Below are positions 28,617 through 37,010 of a DNA stretch of 64,000 nucleotides, piece after piece. Numbering within the stretch: position 1 is the stretch's first letter; every line of letters begins with the position of its first letter. The notes below the pieces were generated by a model. The model was not told the origin of the DNA. It saw only the letters and a list, made by a program, of their open reading frames with translations, and searched no databases. Both the position numbers and the translations under genes were made by a program. Source of the stretch: a virus; IMG/VR virus record IMGVR_UViG_3300007511_000003, positions 104,901-168,900 of that record; one strand, 5' to 3'.

Positions 28617-30122
28617 ATGAGATTGAAGGATCATGTATTTGAGCCGGCCCTGGCATCCTACCTAGAGGAGTTGGTTCCGATTCAATGGGATCAACGATTT
28701 TTTACCAATAGGGAGAGAAGCCAGATTAAGAGGTTCCTGTGTCACCTAGCCTACGAAGGCTTGTTTGGGTTAGGGAGATCTACGTTTAAGGTTTGGGTAC
28801 CTATTCCCTGGACCACCTTACATGTAGAAGCCAGAACCGTTACCCGTTCTTTTGGTACCGACAAAGGTTACGAGCTCCTGGAAAAGCTGGGTCTCATTGA
28901 AACCACCAATTATGATAGGCACCGTCGGTTGTGCCGCGAGTACCGACTCGCGTGGAAACACCTTAAGGCTCTTATCATTAGGATGGTTTCTTTATTTCAT
29001 CTGGACCACCATCCTTGGGGCCAGGACAGGCGGCAAGATCATATTTTATTGAAAGCGGTCCTCGGTAGGGTAGAAGGAAAGCGGTTACCTAGGAACAAGA
29101 TATCGGTACCACTTACCACCCACAGTCTACGCGTTATGAAAAACCGATACGTGGATTTTCCTGGACTGGTGACCCACATGTATCAGAGTTATAGAGATCG
29201 GGCAAAGAATGTTGGCGGCTCTTGGAACCGGTTTAAAGCCAACCTTCGGGTATGTTATTTTTTGTTGAGGCACCTCAAGCTGGATACAATAGGATGGTAT
29301 TACCGTCCGCGGTATAAGAGTGGTACGACCGGACGTATCCACGAAATAGGTGGTGGACTGCAAAACGCTCCTGTAGAAATGAAAGTTCGATCTCTCACCA
29401 CAGGGCAGGTCAATTACGACCTAGCGGCATCTCAACCAACAATATTGATTTCTGAATTTGAACAACACGGTATCGACACCCAATGGTTGGAGAACTATGT
29501 TGAGAATCCAAAGGCCAAGGAAAACGCCGCCCAGCGGTGTGGTATTTCTGTAGCTTGCTGGAAGACTATTTTTTGTGCCCTCCTGACAGGCGCCCGTCTT
29601 GTCAAACATCCTCAAAGCTCTATCATGCAAGAACTAGAGCACCATCTTGGAACATGGGATGCCGCCTGCGAGGCATTTGATCGGTTCCACTCTTACACAC
29701 AACCACTCCAAAAAGGTATCAAGGACTGGATCCAGGTTTTACTGGATACCCCTGCTGGTGTTCGCGGTGGTAAAAAATGGTGGCGTAACAAAATCGGTTT
29801 GAGGTTCGTACACCACCGAAATTGTGGCCAGCGTCTGATGGCGTTTATGGTACAGGGACAGGAGTCGGCTTTCATCCAAACATTGGTCATTGAACTGGCC
29901 AAGGTGGGAATTCCTGTTGTGGCCAATGAACACGATGGGTTTATTGCTGTCGGGGACCTGCCCTTGGGGGCCTGTCAACAAGCAGCAGAGAAGGTGGGTC
30001 AGGGAAGGTGGCGTTTTAAGATAGACGCTGTAGGGCCCTCAGAGGGCCAGGGGAGGTCTTTGGAACCATACCTGAGGGAAGTAGAAGCGGGGTACAAGAA
30101 ACAGCAAGGAAGGACCGTATAG
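28617..30122 (+). CDS. Family A DNA polymerase-like protein, 501 aa
   Basis: The palm motifs of Pol I-type polymerases are in order. Motif A is VNYDLAASQPTILISEF with Asp268 (compare DYSQIELR). Motif B-like is CWKTIFCALLTGARL with Lys316. Then MAFMVQGQESAFIQTLVIEL (compare PxQGTAADIIKxAM) and motif C ANEHDGFIAV with His-Asp440 (compare VHDE). The roughly 260 N-terminal residues are basic and not recognisable as a 3'-5' exonuclease. T7-like RNA polymerases share this fold, but the SQ and QG signatures favour DNA polymerase. The ATG at 28617 with GAGG is preferred over a GTG at 28602. The gene is the only + strand gene in a long - strand region and follows the hairpin array, so it may be a separately acquired unit. 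Confidence 0.7.
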   Translation: MRLKDHVFEPALASYLEELVPIQWDQRFFTNRERSQIKRFLCHLAYEGLFGLGRSTFKVWVPIPWTTLHVEARTVTRSFGTDKGYELLEKLGLIETTNYDRHRRLCREYRLAWKHLKALIIRMVSLFHLDHHPWGQDRRQDHILLKAVLGRVEGKRLPRNKISVPLTTHSLRVMKNRYVDFPGLVTHMYQSYRDRAKNVGGSWNRFKANLRVCYFLLRHLKLDTIGWYYRPRYKSGTTGRIHEIGGGLQNAPVEMKVRSLTTGQVNYDLAASQPTILISEFEQHGIDTQWLENYVENPKAKENAAQRCGISVACWKTIFCALLTGARLVKHPQSSIMQELEHHLGTWDAACEAFDRFHSYTQPLQKGIKDWIQVLLDTPAGVRGGKKWWRNKIGLRFVHHRNCGQRLMAFMVQGQESAFIQTLVIELAKVGIPVVANEHDGFIAVGDLPLGACQQAAEKVGQGRWRFKIDAVGPSEGQGRSLEPYLREVEAGYKKQQGRTV

Positions 30123-30126
30123 GCAG

Positions 30127-30167
30127 ATGGGGGCGGATCCCGGAGCCGATTCGGAACCCACCCCCAT
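30127..30167 (+). terminator. Hairpin after the polymerase gene
   Basis: ATGGGGG / CCCCCAT around a 27-nt loop that can pair further (GGATCC.../GGAACC). It lies between convergent genes. No T-run. Confidence 0.45.
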
Positions 30168-30224
30168 GGTGGAGAAGCAACGCCCGATGAGGCTATAATT
30201 ACCCTTCACGAACGTCACTATAAA

Positions 30225-30623
30225 TTAGTCAGAGCCTTGAGTTGGTTGGACAGTCAAATATTTGGCGGCATACTCAGGTGTGGAAAAAAGCCTGGTGACT
30301 CCCACTATGTCCCCAAAGTTATTCCTTACAGTGCTACCCCAACTGGTGTCAGGTGCGAACACGTCAGGGCGGCTTCTTATATGGGTGATGACCAGGCGAC
30401 TGACCAGGTATACAGTGCCCTCTTGAGGATCTGGAAGCCCCTCAATAAACTCCGGTTCGCTAAGGGGGTTCACAGGTACCGGAAGTCCCTCCACCAGTCG
30501 GAGGCTTTTCTTTTTGAACTTGATGCGGGCTATCTTTCCAGATGGTGGTATCTCGGTTATACCCGCTTTACCGATTAAACTGATCGGGTGTTTGGTCAAG
30601 TTGATCATTTTGGTGATTTCCAT
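30225..30623 (-). CDS. Conserved phage hypothetical protein, 132 aa
   Basis: Begins MEITKMINLTKHPISLIGKA, followed by EIPPSGKIARIKFKKK, EGLPDPQEGTVYLVSRLVIT, then RPDVFAPDTSW. I know this INLTPH ... PDPxxGTxYIVSxLV ... RxDVxxPD layout from many small phage and prophage proteins of unknown role. Beta-rich, no membrane segment. AAGGAC precedes the start. A P-loop kinase gene lies upstream on the same strand. Confidence 0.75.
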   Translation of the reverse strand: MEITKMINLTKHPISLIGKAGITEIPPSGKIARIKFKKKSLRLVEGLPVPVNPLSEPEFIEGLPDPQEGTVYLVSRLVITHIRSRPDVFAPDTSWGSTVRNNFGDIVGVTRLFSTPEYAAKYLTVQPTQGSD

Positions 30624-30660
30624 TTTTGTCCTTGCCGTGGTTGACTAATAAGCATGTAAC

Positions 30661-31140
30661 TCAACGACGGTCGGTTTTCCTTATTGGCCGCCACATGTCT
30701 TGAGGGTTATAGACTCCTGGTGGTATAGGGAACCAACGGTCCTTATATCGTTGGATGGTTTTCAAGGGGATCCCTTTTGTGTTGTGTCTCTGGCATCCCT
30801 CAGGGTCCCAAGCCCAGTCTGTAGTGGGTTCCATGATATGGACGGATGCTCGATGCTCATAAGCGATCTGGAAATAAGGTAGGAGCTCTTGGAGTCGAGT
30901 CAGGGTATTTGATACCACTCCCCCACCACGTTCCTCTAGTGCTCTTTTAATACCCTCCCTACACCACCTGTGTGCTGACCGTAGTTTCTTTGCGTCATGG
31001 GCATACCGGCCCGAGTTGGCGTCTACCATTAACATGTCCACTTCATAGTGGGACACGCCATATTCTCGGGCTACGTGCTGGGCCAGGGTGGTTTTCCCTG
31101 ACCCAGGCAGTCCCCTGACAATCCAGAGGTTGTTTGACAT
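30661..31140 (-). CDS. P-loop kinase-like protein, 159 aa
   Basis: A Walker A motif lies at the N-terminus (LWIVRGLPGSGKTTLAQHVA), followed by a YEVDMLMVD segment and a lid-like helical region. The layout matches small zeta-toxin/polynucleotide-kinase type P-loop kinases, which phosphorylate nucleotides, nucleic-acid ends or small molecules. The C-terminus (KTIQRYKDRWFPIPPGVYN) resembles the ends of AAA_33-type phage kinases. The substrate cannot be told from the sequence. The stop of the upstream zinc-ribbon gene overlaps its start. Confidence 0.75.
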   Translation of the reverse strand: MSNNLWIVRGLPGSGKTTLAQHVAREYGVSHYEVDMLMVDANSGRYAHDAKKLRSAHRWCREGIKRALEERGGGVVSNTLTRLQELLPYFQIAYEHRASVHIMEPTTDWAWDPEGCQRHNTKGIPLKTIQRYKDRWFPIPPGVYNPQDMWRPIRKTDRR

Positions 31141-32321
31141 TACTTACTCCAATCGTTGTTTACTTCGCGTTTCGTGTAACACTCCTCACAGAACGCTCTC
31201 TCAACCTCAGAGTTCTCATCCTTGTTGTCCGGAACACCCCATCCCTTCCGCCCCAGTTCTGCTGTGCAATCGGAACATTTCCGCTTCTCAGGCTCTCCCC
31301 AACATTCGTCACATAGGTCGTCCCCTCCGTCGATTTCCTCTTGAGACAGGCGCCCACCACAGTTGTCACAGAATCCCATCGACACTGTTTTGGTATCCTG
31401 GACCTCCACTGTTCCTTCCTCGAAGCCTTCCTGGTCTTTGTACAATATCTTCCGCCTTGCCTCGTACACTTCTGGGGAGACAAACGTGGCACCCTTGCGG
31501 TGTTTGACGAGTCCGCTGTAGCTGAATTTCAGGAACCGGAATAAGGCCAGCACATCCTCAGCCACTGCCTCCTTCCCTTCCGCTTTTAGTAATCCCTTGG
31601 CCTGTAATGCTTTAAGATGTACCAAGGTATCCCCTGTAGCGGCCCCCTCTATAAACGCCTCTCCGTTTATCCCCCAATTAAACAGAGTTGCCATAATATC
31701 AACTTTAAATTCCTCTCTACCCTTAACTGAAGTGTCATCAACTCGGATGATAGCCACACCTGGAATGTGGAACTTGGTTTTGTGGGTGGGTTCTCCATAA
31801 AGTTTTCGTTCCGTCATGGCCCTATAGAGGTCCCCTTGTGTCATCATGTAGCCATGCCAGTCAGAGAATGGGCGTAGGATCGGTTTCAGAGAGGGTTTTT
31901 TGTGTTGTTTAACCACATTTCTTGGTACTAGAAGGGGAAGGACGTATTCGGTTTTGGGCGGGCAGAAAGCTGGCTTGGTATCAGGAACCAAAAGTCTATC
32001 TTCCTCAGGAAGCGGTTCCTGTTTTTCAGGAATCTGTGGCGGTTGGACCTCAACGGGTAGAGGTTTTTTGGGCTCCTCTTTTTCTGTAGTGGGTACCACG
32101 CTCAATGGTGGTACTTGGGTGCGGAGTTGAGGGATAGCATCCAAATCGGGGAGTCGGTCCGCCATGTAGAGTTCCAACGAACGATACCCAAGCACATACC
32201 ATCCCTTGTGTTTGATGAAGTCCTGTAGGTTGGCGTTGAACCGAGACGCTTGTTCCACGTGCTCTTTGCTCCTGGCTTGAGCTTCGGCGAATGTTATTTC
32301 TTTTTGCGCGGGATTTATCAT
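31140..32321 (-). CDS. Hypothetical protein with C-terminal double zinc ribbon, 393 aa
   Basis: The ATG at 32321 follows AGGAGG at 9 nt. The N-terminal 60 residues are helical with GWYVLGYRSLELYMADRL, similar to the short helical repeats of phage anti-repressor or ParB-like proteins. A Pro-rich linker (KKPLPVEVQPPQIPEKQEP) follows, then an alpha/beta core. The C-terminus reads CDNCGGRLSQEE, LCDECWGE, KCSDCTAELG, AFCEECYTKR, i.e. two Cys4 zinc ribbons. A regulatory or nucleic-acid-binding role is likely from composition; no family name can be given. Confidence 0.7.
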   Translation of the reverse strand: MINPAQKEITFAEAQARSKEHVEQASRFNANLQDFIKHKGWYVLGYRSLELYMADRLPDLDAIPQLRTQVPPLSVVPTTEKEEPKKPLPVEVQPPQIPEKQEPLPEEDRLLVPDTKPAFCPPKTEYVLPLLVPRNVVKQHKKPSLKPILRPFSDWHGYMMTQGDLYRAMTERKLYGEPTHKTKFHIPGVAIIRVDDTSVKGREEFKVDIMATLFNWGINGEAFIEGAATGDTLVHLKALQAKGLLKAEGKEAVAEDVLALFRFLKFSYSGLVKHRKGATFVSPEVYEARRKILYKDQEGFEEGTVEVQDTKTVSMGFCDNCGGRLSQEEIDGGDDLCDECWGEPEKRKCSDCTAELGRKGWGVPDNKDENSEVERAFCEECYTKREVNNDWSK

Positions 32322-32477
32322 CACTATTGACCTCCTGCTGTTTTCTAGGGTCTTTTAATACAACTGTGGGTTCGTCTGGGGAGAGAATCGGAAGGAGGTC
32401 CTGTGGTGGGTGTTGCTGGGCGATCTTATCGCGGGGACCCTTCTCATGGATAATATCCTCAGGGAACGTTCAACATT

Positions 32478-32486
32478 TATTTACAA
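32478..32486 (-). promoter_or_regulatory. TTGTAAATA promoter-like box
   Basis: Exact match on the - strand, about 160 bp upstream of the 32321 start. The stretch between has no start codon for a separate gene. Confidence 0.45.
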
Positions 32487-32545
32487 GCTCTCGGGCGGCG
32501 GCCCAGGAAACCTGGGAACACCACCCTCAAGAGCCCTTTGTTTGG

Positions 32546-33379
32546 TTATGCGGGCATTGCCACCTGACCGTTGTTGATTAACATGGCCATCTGGCTGTCC
32601 GTAAGCTTCAGTTCAACAGCTTCCCGGTCTTCGGGGTTCATCATGGCCATCATGGCTTGGGTGAGGAATTTGGTTCCACCCTCAACCGCTTTCTTCGCCC
32701 GACGTTTGGCCACTGCCTTGATCTGGGCCAGCCTCTCTTTGGTAGCTGCCGGGTTTTTCTTGGTCTCGACTTTTTCGGCCATGGCTACCGCTTCCTGGGC
32801 TCCCGCTTTCTTGGCCGCTCTGCGGGCCTTGCGGGTGGCTTTCTTTTTGGTCTCGACTTCCACTTTATTGTCGGCGGTCCTGGCGAGCCTGAACATACCC
32901 TGCTCTTCCATCAACCGGACGGTACCTTCGATGTGCTTGCAAACGCCGGGGATATGCTCGGGATTGCGGGGCTTGCCTGTGCCTTTGGGCTTCTCATACT
33001 TAAATGCTGGGCCCGTCATCTGCTCGGTCTCTTTCAGGGTGGGTGCCCAAGTAAATTTGAAATCCTGGCAAGAACACCGAACCTGCGGAGTCGAGCGGGT
33101 CGTGATCGGGCGGATGAAAACTGGGCGGTTTTTGCGGCCTCTCTTATAGACCGCGGCTTCGACCGAATAACGCCGGCTCTTGGTCTCGGTCATCAGTACC
33201 TTGTCAAAAACCATCTGGACTTCGTAGTTTTCACCGGTTCCTTCGACTCGGGCAACGATGCGGGCCCTGGTGCTGTCCTTGGGATTAATCTGAACTTTTT
33301 GAATCGTGACCTTGTTGGTCGGGATGTGGTTGACTTTGCGAAGTTTTTCGCCGCTTGCGATCAATGCTTGGATATTCAT
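32546..33379 (-). CDS. SWIM zinc-finger protein with Lys/Ala-rich tail, 277 aa
   Basis: A SWIM-type CxC...CxH zinc site is visible: PQVRCSCQDFKFTW at about 97-110 and PGVCKHIEGTVRLM at about 144-157. The N-terminal region is beta-rich (RARIVARVEGTGENYEVQMV). The second half is a Lys/Ala/Arg-rich helical tail (KKKATRKARRAAKKAG), likely disordered and nucleic-acid-binding. SWIM domains bind DNA or protein. Related long phage proteins have been annotated only as hypothetical. It has its own sigma-70 promoter about 80-110 bp upstream with the shared downstream element, like the two other charged low-complexity genes. Confidence 0.75.
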   Translation of the reverse strand: MNIQALIASGEKLRKVNHIPTNKVTIQKVQINPKDSTRARIVARVEGTGENYEVQMVFDKVLMTETKSRRYSVEAAVYKRGRKNRPVFIRPITTRSTPQVRCSCQDFKFTWAPTLKETEQMTGPAFKYEKPKGTGKPRNPEHIPGVCKHIEGTVRLMEEQGMFRLARTADNKVEVETKKKATRKARRAAKKAGAQEAVAMAEKVETKKNPAATKERLAQIKAVAKRRAKKAVEGGTKFLTQAMMAMMNPEDREAVELKLTDSQMAMLINNGQVAMPA

Positions 33380-33457
33380 CTGTTTACCGCTCCTACGTTT
33401 GGGTTGTGGCCTATGGCATCCTGCCTGCCCCTGCTCTCTTCCCTAATCTTCACCTAC

Positions 33458-33486
33458 ATTGTATATGAACCCTCCGGTGCCGTCAA
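33458..33486 (-). promoter_or_regulatory. Sigma-70 promoter with conserved downstream element
   Basis: - strand TTGACG (33481-33486), 17 nt, TACAAT (33458-33463), then GTAGGTGAAGATTAGGG. Upstream, the stretch ATACGAAAAAT...CCTCCACGTGCAT closely matches that at 20803-20830. Confidence 0.85.
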
Positions 33487-33685
33487 GATAAAAATGCACG
33501 TGGAGGCGCATTTTTCGTATCCGTTTGGTTTGGCACCTGTTTTTGACGCGCATTCCACGCTATACAGCTCTCCCAATTTTTTCATCCCTGGAAAATTTTC
33601 GGTCCTGGGCCTTAAATCGAGGTCAAATTTTTGCACAATCTAATTTTATCCCAAGTCAGCTTGGCTCCTTCGGCGGTGCCCAAGT

Positions 33686-33694
33686 CTGTAAGTA
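33686..33694 (+). promoter_or_regulatory. CTGTAAGTA weak promoter-like box for the virion module
   Basis: Two mismatches to TTGTAAATA on the + strand, 54-62 bp upstream of the first virion gene, a distance slightly above the usual range. Listed because a promoter must exist here. Confidence 0.3.
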
Positions 33695-33747
33695 TGCAAA
33701 GGGTCCTAGTACACATTTGAAACACACATGCGTGTAAGGAGAAACAC

Positions 33748-35133
33748 ATGAAGAAACGTCGGAAAAAGGTCACGGCGGGTGAAAGCCTCCATGGCCAGAA
33801 TCTTGTTTCTTCGGTCGTGGTTGCCTCCGAGGCCGCGGTGCCAACAGGACTGAAAGTTACGGCGCACAAGTGCCGTGGGTGTGACACTACTTTCGCAACC
33901 AACGCAGACATCAAACCATTTTGCGTACATTGCGGGAGTGATAGTGTGATTACTGTCAATGACATGGGTGGCCGTAAGGTCGAGTCCATGGCAGACGAGA
34001 GTAAACTGTCAAGTGTCCAATGCCCAGGGTGCCAAAACCGTAACATTCTGTCCGACACCACTGCCAAAGCCTTGGAAGGTTATATGGCTTGCGTGGTGTG
34101 CTCTCACGACATCCTTTTTGAAACCGTTGCTGAGGATGATGAGCCACCCGCCGCCGAAGATCCCATGGTCGATGACACAGACCAACCAACTGAAGATCCC
34201 GCTCTCGAAGGTGACACCGCTGATGGTGAATCCGACATTGGTGGGGATGATGTAGGTGGTGAGCCCGAAGAAGAAGACGAGGTTTTGATGAACTTGTCTG
34301 AGCTCGCTTTGGCTTCCGCCCCTGATAGAAAGGTCGTTTTCGTCCGTGCAGGTAAGAGTTCCATCTGCGCCTACGTCGGAGACGTGTCCATTGCTCGACT
34401 GAAACAAGCCGATGCTGGTGACAACGAGGATCTATTCCAAGAGCAAGCTTTCCTCAAGTCAATCCGTCAATCCATGGCGACAGCTGGTTTGGACAAAACG
34501 CTTGACGATTTTGGTTTTACCAAAACTCAGGTGGCTTTGTCCGGCTCTCACCTCCGTAAGTTCAAGATCTCTGAAGCGGTTACTGCCGAACGGGAGATCA
34601 TCCGCAAGGAAATGGCAGATTCCCAGGCGGTGTTGCAACAGTGCCTCCAGATTGCTGCTGCTGGCTTGAATAAAGGCTTTTTCAAAGATCGTGTTCATGT
34701 CCTGAAAGCCAAGTTGTATGAGTCACTGGTTGAAGCCGGCATGAAGAGTCCCAACGTGGTGATTGATCAAGTCTTTTCTGCCCATTCGGATGAGTACAAC
34801 ACCACGCTGTTGGCGTTAGCTACCGAGTTGTTGGGTAAATCCGAGGACGTTCGTAACGAACTTGCGGACACCATCCAAGGTACCAACTACCAATTGGCGG
34901 AGGATGAACCAACCGAAGACGACGAACTGGAGTTGGAAGAAGAGTTCACCGAGGATGACCTGGAGGATGCCCCTCTGGAGTCACGATTGGAGGCCTCTTT
35001 GCGCCCATCTCGCCCAAGGCGTTTGAATGGTAAAGCAGCCGTTCATTCCCATACGGGTGAACCACCCCGGTCCGTTGCGGATATCCGTCATCACGTTACC
35101 AGTCAGGCGGGCCAGAACCTGTTTAGCCGGTAA
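33748..35133 (+). CDS. Prohead core/scaffold-like protein with two zinc ribbons, 461 aa
   Basis: First gene of the virion module, with AAGGAG before ATG. Residues 40-70 (HKCRGCDTTFATNAD, FCVHCGSD) and 90-125 (VQCPGCQNRN, MACVVCSHD) form two Cys4 zinc ribbons. A long Asp/Glu-rich stretch follows (about 130-180), then a helical region (220-380), another acidic stretch and a basic end. Acidic helical proteins encoded just before the capsid protein are usually internal scaffold or core proteins. The zinc ribbons are unusual for that role. A protease domain was not recognised. Confidence 0.5.
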   Translation: MKKRRKKVTAGESLHGQNLVSSVVVASEAAVPTGLKVTAHKCRGCDTTFATNADIKPFCVHCGSDSVITVNDMGGRKVESMADESKLSSVQCPGCQNRNILSDTTAKALEGYMACVVCSHDILFETVAEDDEPPAAEDPMVDDTDQPTEDPALEGDTADGESDIGGDDVGGEPEEEDEVLMNLSELALASAPDRKVVFVRAGKSSICAYVGDVSIARLKQADAGDNEDLFQEQAFLKSIRQSMATAGLDKTLDDFGFTKTQVALSGSHLRKFKISEAVTAEREIIRKEMADSQAVLQQCLQIAAAGLNKGFFKDRVHVLKAKLYESLVEAGMKSPNVVIDQVFSAHSDEYNTTLLALATELLGKSEDVRNELADTIQGTNYQLAEDEPTEDDELELEEEFTEDDLEDAPLESRLEASLRPSRPRRLNGKAAVHSHTGEPPRSVADIRHHVTSQAGQNLFSR

Positions 35134-35170
35134 TAGGGCCACTCAAAACTGTTTATAAGGAGTTTCAACC

Positions 35171-35833
35171 ATGTTGCAACTGGACAAAAGTCGTTTTCGT
35201 GACAGTGTTGAGCGGCCCGTGGCAGATGGATATTCCATCACTGCCGAAGGGCAAGCTCTCATTGGCGAACTGATGGATGGCGTTTTCGGCGTCCGTCCAT
35301 CAACCGGGGCGGCTGACGAAGTTTTCGCCGGCGTCTCTATCGCTCAAACCATCAATGTCGAGCTGATGCCTGAAGTGGCCGATGTCGTGCTCGATGCCAA
35401 CAAAAAAGCCATGCTCCCGCATGAACCGGTTGCCGGTTCAATCCGTGTGCTGGATGCTGCTGGCACCACTATCGCTCCTGCCAATTATACCATCACAGGG
35501 AAAGAAATCGAAGTTCCTGGCGGGGCAGAGGGTGACGCAGTTCAGGTGCGGTCCAAGTATGTTCCCAACGTTCAGGAAGCCAAATTGCTGCAAGGCGATG
35601 AAGCTCCCGGTGGAACAGCCGCAGCTTTCATGTCCTCAGTGGGTACCATTACCGAGGGCGATGTTTACACCACCGAGTATGATACGGCTGCGGATTGGAG
35701 TGGAACCAATCCCGAGGTCAAACTCGGTCCCGGAGGACTGTTCACCACGGCCGGAAGCGGTACTGCTGTGAACGGTTTCGTCATTCAGGTTCCCACGGCG
35801 GCAGACCCCACGCTGGGCCTGGTACTTCGGTAA
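35171..35833 (+). CDS. Putative head decoration or capsid-associated protein, 220 aa
   Basis: Lies between the scaffold-like and major capsid genes. Begins MLQLDKSRFRDSVERPVADG. The centre has an Ig-like beta pattern (GSIRVLDAAGTTIAPANYTI, GKEIEVPGGAEGDAVQVRSK) and the end is Gly/Thr-rich. Position and beta-rich sequence suggest a capsid decoration or accessory head protein. Its codons are more GC-rich at third positions than in the left operon, as in the capsid gene. Confidence 0.5.
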   Translation: MLQLDKSRFRDSVERPVADGYSITAEGQALIGELMDGVFGVRPSTGAADEVFAGVSIAQTINVELMPEVADVVLDANKKAMLPHEPVAGSIRVLDAAGTTIAPANYTITGKEIEVPGGAEGDAVQVRSKYVPNVQEAKLLQGDEAPGGTAAAFMSSVGTITEGDVYTTEYDTAADWSGTNPEVKLGPGGLFTTAGSGTAVNGFVIQVPTAADPTLGLVLR

Positions 35834-35867
35834 TCGGGTTCCACACCAAGGAGAATGGAGATAAACT

Positions 35868-36983
35868 ATGCGTAAGCGTAAAAACAATCCTTACAGTGGG
35901 GTCCAGTTTCAACATGCTGGTGCCTCACAGCAGGTTCTGGCAACAGACTTGCGTCTTCCCGGTACCACTGAGCGTTTTGTTGGACAAGACGGTCATGTGA
36001 ATGCTGGTTCCAACCAAGAGCTGGCTCGGAAAGTTGCAGAGCTGGCCAAGTATATCGAGACCAGCGGTCGCGATGTGGTGACCGAATCTGAAGCCCAACA
36101 GCGGCAAGAGCTGGCGGCCGCCCATCGTGAGATGGTATTGGCAGCTTTTGAAGACCGCGCGGAATTGGCGTCTCTCGGTGAAGTATTGGCCGAAGAGATT
36201 TACATGACCAGCAACCGCGAAGGCTTTATGCGGCGCTTCATGCTTCGCCAAGACCTGGGGCAAGGCCAAATTCCACAGATTGACGTGGATCAAAAGAACG
36301 TCGTGGCCATCGTTTCGACCTCGCCGGTCAAAATCGAAACCCAGTTGGTACGTGACTCCGTCCTGTACCCACCAGAGTTTTACATTTCCAGCCGGCCCTT
36401 CATCGAGCAGCGTGACATCGCCCGCTCCAACACCGACATCCTCGAGAAGAAGTATCTCGAAGCCCTTGAGGGTGTCATGGTAGAAGAGGACCGGGTGTGG
36501 TTGCGTCTAGCCAATGCCACCGTCAACGTCGTCAACACCATGAGCACTGTTGTCGGTACTATGACTCCAGCGGCTTTGGGTGCCATGTCCAACCAGGTTA
36601 CTCGGTGGGGTATCCCTGCCTTGTACTGGCTTATCGCCAATGACATCTGGCAGGATGTGGTGGCCGACGAAGGTTTTCAAACCATCATCGACCAGGTGAG
36701 CAAGTTTGAATTGCTCAAGACCGGGAAACTCGGTACCATCTTGGGCATGGAGGTCATCTCCGACGCCTTCCGTCATCCGCAACACAAGGTTTTGTCTCGC
36801 GGTGAGATGTACATTATCGGGGATGCAACCAACCATGGTCAGTACACTGATCGTGGTGGTGTGGATTCCAAGCCCATCGACGAAACCCATGAGAAGGTTC
36901 CTGGGCGCGGTTGGGTCATGACCGAACTGATGAGCATGGCTATCGCCAACGCTCGCTCCGTCGCCAAAGGCGAGCGTGAGTAA
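35868..36983 (+). CDS. Major capsid protein, 371 aa
   Basis: Recognised by position (after a scaffold-like gene, before neck and sheath genes), strong ribosome site, high-expression codon bias and an HK97-like layout. A basic N-terminal arm carries helices (ELARKVAELAKYIETSG); then come an E-loop-like region, a P-domain spine helix (SNTDILEKKYLEALEGVMVE), and an A-domain with LLKTGKLGTILGMEVISDAF and EMYIIGDATNHGQYTDRGGV. The length fits phage capsid proteins after or without processing. It polymerises into the icosahedral shell. Confidence 0.75.
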   Translation: MRKRKNNPYSGVQFQHAGASQQVLATDLRLPGTTERFVGQDGHVNAGSNQELARKVAELAKYIETSGRDVVTESEAQQRQELAAAHREMVLAAFEDRAELASLGEVLAEEIYMTSNREGFMRRFMLRQDLGQGQIPQIDVDQKNVVAIVSTSPVKIETQLVRDSVLYPPEFYISSRPFIEQRDIARSNTDILEKKYLEALEGVMVEEDRVWLRLANATVNVVNTMSTVVGTMTPAALGAMSNQVTRWGIPALYWLIANDIWQDVVADEGFQTIIDQVSKFELLKTGKLGTILGMEVISDAFRHPQHKVLSRGEMYIIGDATNHGQYTDRGGVDSKPIDETHEKVPGRGWVMTELMSMAIANARSVAKGERE

Positions 36984-37010
36984 CCCTTGAGAATGTGAAC
37001 GGAGATAACC

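Larger units (their letters stand above)
33380..33747. other. Divergent regulatory region, 368 bp
   Basis: It separates the leftward early-type genes from the rightward virion module. It contains the sigma-70 promoter at 33458-33486, its AT-rich upstream segment shared with 20800-20830 (ATTTTTCGTATC), and a weak CTGTAAGTA box at 33686-33694 pointing to the virion genes. No coding frame is supported. Confidence 0.65.

Noticed and set aside
28617-30122. Retron-type reverse transcriptase beside the hairpin array
   Set aside because: There is no YxDD box or other RT motif; the motifs are those of family A polymerases.
32330-32477. A small - strand gene upstream of the 32321 gene
   Set aside because: One frame is open and reads plausibly, but it has no ATG, GTG or TTG start after the last stop.
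32571-33643. Long + strand frames opposite the SWIM protein gene
   Set aside because: They are shadows of the Lys/Ala-rich - strand gene and run across its promoter.
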